21,181 nucleotides of DNA from Winogradskyella sp. UBA3174 (lineage in GTDB: Bacteria > Bacteroidota > Bacteroidia > Flavobacteriales > Flavobacteriaceae), in contig NZ_DEXW01000076.1 of assembly GCF_002364335.1 (NCBI RefSeq), forward strand, positions 1 through 21,181, read 5' to 3'. The position numbers were made by a program, and so were the translations under genes. A model generated the notes under the pieces. The model was not told the origin of the DNA. It saw only the letters and a program-made list of their open reading frames with translations, and ran no database searches. The first letter of the stretch is position 1. Each line of letters starts with the position of its first letter. Below are positions 14,376 to 21,181 of the stretch, piece by piece.

Positions 14376-15827
14376 TTATTGTTTTATAAGTTTTAATGTC
14401 TTAGAACCATTTTCACCATCAATTCTTGCAAAATAAATTCCTGAATTTAACGCAGAAGCATCTATTGTTACTTCAGTTGCGTTTGGTGTTAAAGCAAAAA
14501 CTTGTTTACCTAAAATATCAAAAACAGCTACAGTATTGATAACTGAAGTACCAGAAATATTCCAGTCACCATTTGTTGGGTTAGGAAATGCTCTAAACTC
14601 AGTGATATCAATATTATTAACTGATAAAGGATTACCTTGAGTAAGTAAAAAGTTGTCTATATAAACAAAAAGTTTGTTATCAACCGACTGCGTATAAGGA
14701 TCAAATTTCCATTGGAAAAAATTTGCATCTGAAAACCCTAAGCCAGTAAAGTAAGTCATAGGGATAACTACTTTTGTCCATTGTTCTATAACAGTAGCTT
14801 CTTGATCTCCCGCACCTGGTCCTATTTCATAAACAAATCCAAGATTAGGTCCTCCAGCATTACTAAACATTTCTAATCTAAAACCAGCAGTCCCTTCTGA
14901 AGGTGTTGCTGCCCAATAATCAAATGAAACAAAATTATATGATGTTGCATCGACTGGACCTTCACCTTGTCCATATCCTCCTGCAGCAAAATCGAATTGC
15001 CAAGCACCATTTACATCAGCACCAGCATCTAAATCTAGCTCAGATGGCGCAGCACCAAAGTCGTATGCAAATGGCCAATTAGCAGAATAAGTAGTTACGT
15101 CACCCGGAAGATTACCATTATAAACGCTAAAAGTTTCTCCGTCTGGTGAAGTTGGTAATGGAGCAGGGCCCGCAGGTGATGCTGGACAAGGCGCACAAAC
15201 ACCACCACAATCTATACCAGTCTCGTCTTGGTTTTGTATACCATCACTACATGTTTCTATTGGTAATGCCTGACCAGCAACTGCTGTTATGTTATCTATA
15301 AAAAAAGTAAAATCAACTCCGTTATTCCAAATTGGATTTGCGGCATTTCCACCACTAGCTGCCCAATTTGGAAAAAAAGAAATTCTATTATATTCTCCAT
15401 TGGCTGTAGATTGTCCATCAAGCATTTCGTTTAAAGTAAACGTTAATGTTTGCCATCCACTACCACCAACATAATCATTATCTGCTGTAGCTGAAGGTGC
15501 AGCTGGGTCAAAAATTAAATCATCAACTCTAACCAACATTTTAAAAGATTCTGTTGAATAAACATCAACCTGAACAGTTATGTCAGTAGTGAAATCCATA
15601 AGGTTGTCTTGCATAATTAAATCTGCTTGTTGCCAAGGATCTCCTGCAGATGAAGATATTACTTCACCAACCATGTTTGTAGGATCAACTGGATCAGCGG
15701 TAACATTGGCCGCACCTAAAGCATTAGCTGGAGTAAATACAGTAGCATCCTCAAAATCTTCTAAATTCACTTGAGCAAAACCCAAAGAGACGGTTAGAAG
15801 ACAAAGTAAAAATGTAATTTTTTTCAT
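14376..15827 (-). CDS. T9SS-exported protein with two beta-rich carbohydrate-binding-like modules (paralogue B)
   Basis: A 483-residue secreted protein with the same plan as paralogue A. It has a signal peptide at 1-18 (ending GFA), module 1 at about 20-183 (starts LEDFED, contains GWQTLTFTLNE, ends FFIDNITAV), and module 2 at about 230-395 (FAYDFGAA, GGYGQGEG, FVSFDYW, VYIDNFLLT). The T9SS type A sorting domain is at about 404-483 and is nearly the same as in A. It differs in the linker: instead of a proline-rich stretch it has a cysteine-rich one with Cys193, 207, 211 and 214 and the sequence DETGIDCGG, a motif that recurs between domains of flavobacterial surface proteins and may bind calcium or form disulfides. 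No enzyme motif was seen. Surface glucan binding is inferred from context. Confidence 0.8.
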   Translation of the reverse strand: MKKITFLLCLLTVSLGFAQVNLEDFEDATVFTPANALGAANVTADPVDPTNMVGEVISSSAGDPWQQADLIMQDNLMDFTTDITVQVDVYSTESFKMLVRVDDLIFDPAAPSATADNDYVGGSGWQTLTFTLNEMLDGQSTANGEYNRISFFPNWAASGGNAANPIWNNGVDFTFFIDNITAVAGQALPIETCSDGIQNQDETGIDCGGVCAPCPASPAGPAPLPTSPDGETFSVYNGNLPGDVTTYSANWPFAYDFGAAPSELDLDAGADVNGAWQFDFAAGGYGQGEGPVDATSYNFVSFDYWAATPSEGTAGFRLEMFSNAGGPNLGFVYEIGPGAGDQEATVIEQWTKVVIPMTYFTGLGFSDANFFQWKFDPYTQSVDNKLFVYIDNFLLTQGNPLSVNNIDITEFRAFPNPTNGDWNISGTSVINTVAVFDILGKQVFALTPNATEVTIDASALNSGIYFARIDGENGSKTLKLIKQ

Positions 15828-15972
15828 AATCGATTATTTATTTATTATTATTTTGATACAATTACCGAATATTTATTCAATTTTAAATCATTATGAACCT
15901 ATACAAAAACCATACAAAGCAAACTTTAACTACCTAACAGTATAACAAATAGTTTTTTAAATTTCTTTAATT

Positions 15973-16032
15973 CAGGTTATTACATGGATCTCAAATAGAT
16001 AACGAACGTAATTAGGAGCAATACATAACCTG
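15973..16032. repeat. Inverted repeat between the CRTAC lipoprotein and T9SS genes
   Basis: CAGGTTAT at 15973-15980 and ATAACCTG at 16025-16032 are perfectly complementary across a 44-base loop. No T-tract follows, so it is not a standard terminator. It may be an RNA structure or processing site between the lipoprotein gene and paralogue B. The rest of the 207-base gap shows nothing I can name. Confidence 0.3.
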
Positions 16033-16034
16033 TT

Positions 16035-19000
16035 CTACATTTTAATTTTAAAAACTGATGGCTTAGTATCGTTATTTGTAACGAAGATAAAAGCGGTGTC
16101 CTTTTGATTTACATACTGAATAGTTCTACTATCATAAGGCACATAAAACCCACTTTCTATTGCAGACATGGATTTGAAATTATTTTTACCATCACCTAAA
16201 AGTACTGTTCCAAATCCTGCATCATATCGTGTTGTTTCTACTTCAACACCATAGTGATTTCCAACTGTGACTATATCTTTATAACCGTCCTTATTAATAT
16301 CGAATACAAGTGACGATTTAACAGGAGATATTTGAGCTTCATTAGGTAATGATTGTTTAATTAATTTTCCATTATTATTAATAAGAATAATACTTTCGAA
16401 GCTCTTAATTTCGTAAACAACAGCATCGTCTACTTTGTCCTCGGGTAAAATATCTATTAATTTAGAAGATGCAAAACTATCATAATCTTTAAATTTTTCG
16501 GCCACATAAGGCATTTGCTGACTCGTACATTCTCTTCCTCTTAGTGGCACATAATCATTCTTATAAAACTTAGCAAAAACCACATCATTTGTTCCATTAT
16601 TATCAAAATCATTTGCATAGACTTTAAATGGATGTTCTTCAGTAGCTTTAAACTTATTGTTTTTACCTAAGTTACCTATTACATAATCTTCATCTCCATC
16701 TCCATCTAAATCACTAGCTGTAATTGACCACCAAATACCTCTTGTATTTTCTAGGTTAAATTCTTCTGACTTATCTTCGAAAATCCCACTAGTATTTATG
16801 AGTAATTTTATTTCCATCCACTCCCCAACCAGCATAAGGTCTTCGTCATTATCATTATCAATATCTGTAAAAACCGCATCTGTAACCATTCCAATACTAT
16901 TTAAGGCTGGTGCTATATCATCAGACATTTTTTTGAATTTACCATTTTCATTAATAAGTAAATAGCTCGTAGCAGGAAAAGCATAAGATCTTGAAATTAA
17001 ACGCGTACCTACAAATAAATCTAAATCACCATCTGCGTCTATATCTGAAGCTTTTACACATTGTGAACTCTGTTTAATATCTGGTAAGGCTGAAATCGCG
17101 TGTGTAAAATTACCTCGTCCATCATTAGTATATAGCCTATCTTTTAATGCAGGATGTCCTGTTTTATATTCACTACCACCACTGGCAACGTATAAATCTA
17201 AATCATTATCTCCATCCACATCCACAAACAAACAGCCTAAATCTTCTGAAGCTTTATCTTTATCCCAAGGTTGTGATTTGTTTTTTATAAACTTACCACT
17301 TGTATTTTGCAAGTATAAAACTCCGCTTTGGCCTAATGCGCCTCCAATAAAAAGATCCTCTAAACCATCGCCATTAATATCTGCATTAGCTGTAAATGGT
17401 CCGTTTTGAGAAATGTTATGTGGTAATAATATTTCTTCTTTAAACTCATCAAAATCGTTCTCTTTGTGACTATAATCAATACCTAAATCAGTAGGATCTA
17501 CTTGGGTAAAGAATGAATTAGTTTTTTTAATGTTTTCTATCGTTTTCTTTCCGTCACTATAATTTGCAGTAAGCGTTGTATTAGCGCTAACATTTTCGTA
17601 GACGTTAGATGTACCATTAGACCAAAAGACTTCAACTTTCTCAACTTCTACATCTTTTCCTAATCCAAAAAATAAGTTATGCTCTACAGAAGACAAGAAA
17701 CCTCTAGTCACGGTATTTTCTGCCATTTGCATTTTCCCGTTATGATATATAAAAGCCTTGGCTCCAATCCCGAAGGTATTGTTCTCAGAACCTTCAATTT
17801 TTATCTTTAAGTAGTTACCTGTTGCTTTATTTTCATATACAAATGCAGACGCATCAATATTATTGGTTATGACATCTAAATCGCCATCATTGTCTAAATC
17901 GCCATAAGCCATTCCATTTGAAAAACTAAGTGTATTAAAACCCCATTTTGTTGAAACTTTTTCAAATTCTAAATTCCCTTTATTTCTAAAAGCATAGTTA
18001 GATATTGGCTGTGAAGGAGTGTCTTTACTCAGCTGAAATAAATCTTGAGCTGTTGCATTTTTACTTAAATTTTGGACTTTAATTCTATAATCATTATTAT
18101 CAACATCTTTTTTAATTCCGTTAGAGATAATAATGTCTTTTAATCCGTCATTATCTAAATCAACCAACAAGCTTGCCCAACTCCAATCTGTAAAAGAAAT
18201 ACCAGCCATATTTGCTATATCTGAAAAACTTTCTAAACCAGTATTAATTTGTAAGGTATTAGACATATACTGGCGATGAGCTCCCGCTTCAACTAGCGTA
18301 TTAAATGCTTCAGTACTCATTGAAGCCATATTTGTTTTTGAACGGTAATGATCTTCTGGCGTCATGTCTGTAGTAATTAAATCTATAAGACCGTCGTTAT
18401 TAATGTCTCCAGTATCTGACCCCATACTGAGTTGTGTAATGTGTTTTAATTTTTCGTGAATTACATTTTTAAACGTTCCGTCTCCATTATTATAATACAT
18501 AAAATCGGGTTCTGAATAGTCATTAGCAACATACAAATCCATCCAACCGTCGTTATTAAAGTCTGTTGCATTGACACTTAGTCCATAAGCAACATCCCTT
18601 GAAATTCCCATAGCTTCTGAAACATCTTTGTACCTTCCGTTATCATTTCTATACAACTTATCTCTAAAGAATTTAAATTGATCTCTAGGAATCTTATTAA
18701 CGAGTAATAATTTTTTATCGGCTAGCTGATTGACTTGGTACATATCTAAATCACCATCATTATCCATGTCAAAGAATACAGCTTGAGTAGAAAACCCAGC
18801 ATCTGCTAAACCATACAATTGAGCTGACTCAGTAAAGGTTAAATCTTGATTATTAATGTAGAGTTGATTTCTTCTGTCTTCAGCTTTTGCTGAATTTCCA
18901 TTACGACTTACATAAATATCTAAGTATCCGTCAGCATTTACATCTGCCATTGTAACACCCCAAGTCCAACCAGAGTTTCTTGCTACTTTTGATTTCTTTG

Positions 19001-19331
19001 TGATATTCTCAAACTGAAAATTCCCTTTATTAAGATAAAGTCTATCTGCAACTTGGTTACCTCCAAAGAATACATCTGCTAATCCGTCATTATTTATATC
19101 ACCTATTGCCACACCAGAGCCAACATACATTTGGCTATAGTAGTAATGATTAAAATAGGTTGACTCCTTAATTGTATTGCTAAAGTCTATTCCCGTTTTT
19201 TCTGAAGACAATAACTCTAAACCACCTACTAATTCCGAAGGATATAGATCTCGTGTTGGCTCTTCACTGCAATTAAAACAGATAGAACTTACAATCGCTA
19301 TGATTATAAATTTGATCTTAGTTTCGTTCAT
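16035..19331 (-). CDS. CRTAC/FG-GAP (VCBS) repeat lipoprotein with ASPIC/UnbV domain
   Basis: A 1098-residue outer-surface lipoprotein candidate. The signal peptide ends FNC (Cys21), followed by Ser-Glu-Glu, an acidic tract that in Bacteroidota can direct lipoproteins to the cell surface. Fourteen calcium-type DxDxDG-like motifs are visible. Seven are in the first half (near residues 78, 130, 188, 257, 309, 391, 478) and seven in the second (near 651, 704, 763, 823, 874, 908, 1011), suggesting two beta-propellers. The ASPIC/UnbV domain (about 515-590, GIGAKAFIYHNG to VFWSNGTSNVYENV) sits between them. Proteins of this build are frequent beside SusC/SusD pairs in flavobacterial glycan loci; their exact role is unknown. 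It lies between the GH17 genes and the T9SS genes. Confidence 0.86.
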   Translation of the reverse strand: MNETKIKFIIIAIVSSICFNCSEEPTRDLYPSELVGGLELLSSEKTGIDFSNTIKESTYFNHYYYSQMYVGSGVAIGDINNDGLADVFFGGNQVADRLYLNKGNFQFENITKKSKVARNSGWTWGVTMADVNADGYLDIYVSRNGNSAKAEDRRNQLYINNQDLTFTESAQLYGLADAGFSTQAVFFDMDNDGDLDMYQVNQLADKKLLLVNKIPRDQFKFFRDKLYRNDNGRYKDVSEAMGISRDVAYGLSVNATDFNNDGWMDLYVANDYSEPDFMYYNNGDGTFKNVIHEKLKHITQLSMGSDTGDINNDGLIDLITTDMTPEDHYRSKTNMASMSTEAFNTLVEAGAHRQYMSNTLQINTGLESFSDIANMAGISFTDWSWASLLVDLDNDGLKDIIISNGIKKDVDNNDYRIKVQNLSKNATAQDLFQLSKDTPSQPISNYAFRNKGNLEFEKVSTKWGFNTLSFSNGMAYGDLDNDGDLDVITNNIDASAFVYENKATGNYLKIKIEGSENNTFGIGAKAFIYHNGKMQMAENTVTRGFLSSVEHNLFFGLGKDVEVEKVEVFWSNGTSNVYENVSANTTLTANYSDGKKTIENIKKTNSFFTQVDPTDLGIDYSHKENDFDEFKEEILLPHNISQNGPFTANADINGDGLEDLFIGGALGQSGVLYLQNTSGKFIKNKSQPWDKDKASEDLGCLFVDVDGDNDLDLYVASGGSEYKTGHPALKDRLYTNDGRGNFTHAISALPDIKQSSQCVKASDIDADGDLDLFVGTRLISRSYAFPATSYLLINENGKFKKMSDDIAPALNSIGMVTDAVFTDIDNDNDEDLMLVGEWMEIKLLINTSGIFEDKSEEFNLENTRGIWWSITASDLDGDGDEDYVIGNLGKNNKFKATEEHPFKVYANDFDNNGTNDVVFAKFYKNDYVPLRGRECTSQQMPYVAEKFKDYDSFASSKLIDILPEDKVDDAVVYEIKSFESIILINNNGKLIKQSLPNEAQISPVKSSLVFDINKDGYKDIVTVGNHYGVEVETTRYDAGFGTVLLGDGKNNFKSMSAIESGFYVPYDSRTIQYVNQKDTAFIFVTNNDTKPSVFKIKM

Positions 19332-19375
19332 TTTAAATAAAATTAATTTTATAAAGATATGGAATTATAAAAATT

Positions 19376-19410
19376 ATTTTAAGAACCAATACTTAACAAA
19401 TTCTTAAAAT
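19376..19410 (-). terminator. AU-rich inverted repeat over the GH17 stop codon, possible attenuator
   Basis: ATTTTAAGAA (19376-19385) and TTCTTAAAAT (19401-19410) form a perfect 10-base stem with a 15-base loop that includes the stop codon of the second GH17 gene. On the transcript it is followed by AAUUUUUAUAA. It could reduce read-through into the CRTAC lipoprotein gene, but the stem is weak. Confidence 0.35.
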
Positions 19411-20312
19411 TTGAGCTTCTCATCTTTGTCCCAAAGTCCCCAATAAGCTCCAACATCACCTTCATCTCCTGTTTTCCATGACTCGTCAAAAGATGAGAAA
19501 TAGAACATCTCTATATTTGCCTTAGTAGCCCAAACTTGAGCGTTTACAAAATATTTAATTGCATTTTCTTCTGATGAAAATGCACCTTTAAGACTACCTC
19601 CTTCACTTGGCCATCCTGTTTCTGTAATTATCACTTTTTTACCTCGTGCTGCATCTGTTGCTTGTCCAAACATTTGTTGCATATGACCTAGGGCACCATC
19701 AATGTGGCAACCTTCCCAATAAGGGTAGCAATTACTAAGTATTACATCACTTATATCAACTAATTCTGGATGTACTGAAAACTCATAATACGCATCTACA
19801 TAACCAACAGGTACATTTGGGATAGCTTCTTTAACGCGTTTTATATAGCCTAATAATTCTTCTAATGACAAATCATTTCTGTACAGCACTTCATTACCTA
19901 CAGCAGCAATATCTACACAGCCTTCCTTGGCTAATTGTATTAAACCTTCTATCTCTTTTTCATTATCTTCCTTATTGTCGCTTAACCAAGCGCCAACTAA
20001 AGTTTTCATACCATGCTTGTGAGCTATTCTAGCAACATGCTCATTACCTTCGATACAAGAGAAGGAACGCACCCATTTTGAATGTGGCTTTAAAATTTTA
20101 ATTCGTCTTTCAACTTGCGCCTCTGTAATTGTATCTCCAGGCTCTTGGCCATCTTCGTACATACTAAAACAAATGCCATGCATTCCTTTATTTAGTGTTG
20201 CTCGCCATAACTTTTTTAAATCTTCATTTGAATATTTACTAAAGTCTATACCTGAGTGTTCTGTAAAATCTAAACCACTATAAATATGATAATCTTCGTT
20301 TCTGTATGACAT
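19404..20312 (-). CDS. GH17 family beta-1,3-glucanase-like protein (second copy)
   Basis: A 302-residue TIM-barrel glycoside hydrolase. The two GH17 glutamates are in place: Glu141 in AAVGNEVL (acid/base) and Glu231 in ITETGWPSEG (nucleophile). SFDESWK and the C-terminal WGLWDKDEKLKF close the barrel. GH17 enzymes act on beta-1,3-glucans such as laminarin, or transfer them. There is no signal peptide. Compared with its upstream paralogue it has about 40 extra N-terminal residues containing two similar steps, SGLDFTEHS and SGIDFSKYS. The start ATG at 20312 is the only plausible one after the previous gene, 44 bases upstream. It probably works in the cytoplasm on imported oligosaccharides, or is exported by an unrecognised route. 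Confidence 0.88.
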   Translation of the reverse strand: MSYRNEDYHIYSGLDFTEHSGIDFSKYSNEDLKKLWRATLNKGMHGICFSMYEDGQEPGDTITEAQVERRIKILKPHSKWVRSFSCIEGNEHVARIAHKHGMKTLVGAWLSDNKEDNEKEIEGLIQLAKEGCVDIAAVGNEVLYRNDLSLEELLGYIKRVKEAIPNVPVGYVDAYYEFSVHPELVDISDVILSNCYPYWEGCHIDGALGHMQQMFGQATDAARGKKVIITETGWPSEGGSLKGAFSSEENAIKYFVNAQVWATKANIEMFYFSSFDESWKTGDEGDVGAYWGLWDKDEKLKF

Positions 20313-20356
20313 AATTTTATATTTAATATTTGAATTAATTTCTATTTGAATTGATG

Positions 20357-21172
20357 TTAGCTATACTTAAGTTTTTCATCTTTATCCCAAATTCCCCAGC
20401 GTCCGCCAAGTTCTCCTTCAATCCTCACTTTCCATGACTCATCAAAAGACGAGAAGTGAAAGATTTCTACGCCCTCTTTCTTAGCCCATTCTTGTGTTTG
20501 AATAAAATATTTCATTGCGTTTATTCTTGATGGATGTGCCTCTTCATGTGCACTACCTTGACTTGGCCAACCTGTTTCGGCTATAATAACCTTCTTACCT
20601 TTAGACACATATTTTGTTAATGCATACATTTGCCTTAGATGCTCTAAAGAACTCTCAATGCCAAAACCTTCCCAAAATGGGTAGCAGTTAGCTAAAATTA
20701 TATCGGTAGCCTCTACTAAGTTAGGTCTTGTGAAATACTCATAGTACGTATCGACATAACCTACTGCGATATCTAAACCTTTTAACGCTTCTTTAACTCT
20801 ATAAATATAAGCAATCAGTTCTTCCTCAGACACTTCACCCCTTAAAAGCACTTCGTTACCAACAGCGGCAATATCAACAACACCTGTCTTCGCAAGTTCT
20901 ATCAAGGCGCTTATTTCTTTCTCATTTCGTTCTCTGTCATCACTAATCCATGCACCAGCAATTGAATTTAGCCCCTTTTCGCGTGCCACCTTAGGGATTA
21001 ATTCATTTCCTTCTGTACTGGAAAAAGATCGTATCGCATGCGTGTAAGGGGCAATAATATCCATACGACGACGAATTTGAGACACAGACAACATATCATC
21101 AGGATCTTGCCCTTCTACATATGGGCTAAAGCAGAGACCACATAGCTTTCTATTGAGGTTATCGGCAAACAT
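20357..21172 (-). CDS. GH17 family beta-1,3-glucanase-like protein (first copy)
   Basis: A 271-residue GH17 domain with Glu107 in AAVGNEVL as acid/base and Glu199 in IAETGWPSQG as nucleophile, plus CYPFWEG, SSFDESWK and the same WDKDEKLKY ending as its neighbour. It starts at ATG 21172, but the nine bases left in the window remain open in frame (Ala-Lys-Val before the Met), so the true start may lie beyond the edge. No signal peptide is visible in what is present. It is the first gene of the leftward series seen here. The two GH17 copies are clearly paralogous along their whole barrel and differ mainly at the N-terminus. Both keep all catalytic residues, so both are probably active. Confidence 0.86.
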   Translation of the reverse strand: MFADNLNRKLCGLCFSPYVEGQDPDDMLSVSQIRRRMDIIAPYTHAIRSFSSTEGNELIPKVAREKGLNSIAGAWISDDRERNEKEISALIELAKTGVVDIAAVGNEVLLRGEVSEEELIAYIYRVKEALKGLDIAVGYVDTYYEYFTRPNLVEATDIILANCYPFWEGFGIESSLEHLRQMYALTKYVSKGKKVIIAETGWPSQGSAHEEAHPSRINAMKYFIQTQEWAKKEGVEIFHFSSFDESWKVRIEGELGGRWGIWDKDEKLKYS

Positions 21173-21181
21173 TACTTTTGC

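Larger units (their letters stand above)
14092..14630. repeat. Tandem duplication, copy B
   Basis: About 539 bases matching 12411-12945 in the same order: the DUF255 remnant, a TAGATTATTATAT stretch, ACTAAATAATAG, the hairpin terminator and the T9SS-domain coding sequence of paralogue B. The coding part is visibly better conserved than the remnant. Confidence 0.8.

Noticed and set aside
15350..15474. Possible separate gene on the plus strand within T9SS paralogue B
   Set aside because: Only a short antisense opening without a domain; the minus frame is coding throughout.

Overview
The window looks like a chromosomal segment of a marine flavobacterium (Bacteroidota, Flavobacteriaceae or a close relative). 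The DNA is AT-rich. Two secreted proteins end in a type IX secretion (T9SS) sorting domain. Several genes are preceded by the Bacteroidota promoter element TAnnTTTG rather than by Shine-Dalgarno sites. Several lipoproteins and a CRTAC/FG-GAP repeat protein of the kind common in flavobacterial glycan loci are present. No RNA gene, CRISPR array, insertion sequence or phage gene was recognised.

Bases 1-9877 are mostly housekeeping. The window opens inside an M1 metallopeptidase that is probably the C-terminal half of an ABC-permease/M1 fusion. It is followed by a palindromic intergenic repeat and a strong terminator. Then come a leftward SRPBCC/AHSA1 protein and a rightward run of a COG2509-type flavoprotein, fabD and lspA. 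A small conserved-looking protein and a leftward operon of three genes follow: a DegT/DnrJ/EryC1 aminotransferase, galE and an exported amidohydrolase. waaA (Kdo transferase) diverges from that operon. The aminotransferase, galE and waaA together point to cell-surface sugar and LPS assembly.

Bases 9975-10410 hold an unusual small lipoprotein built from eight 11-residue amphipathic units resembling LEA-type repeats, closed by a perfect bidirectional terminator.

Bases 10452-21181 are all leftward and look like a beta-1,3-glucan (laminarin-type) locus. In transcription order it has two GH17 glucanase paralogues without visible signal peptides, a 1098-residue CRTAC/FG-GAP/ASPIC lipoprotein, two paralogous T9SS-exported proteins made of two beta-rich, carbohydrate-binding-like modules, and a lipoprotein version of the DUF255/SSP411 thioredoxin-like family. 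No SusC/SusD pair or transporter is inside the window; the locus probably continues past the right edge.

The most notable structure is in the 378-base gap between the two T9SS genes. It carries a decayed copy of the first 53 codons of the DUF255 lipoprotein gene, with its own in-frame stops and frameshifts, followed by a copy of the terminator. The T9SS pair therefore arose by a tandem duplication whose breakpoint lay inside the neighbouring gene, and the fossil of that event can still be read.
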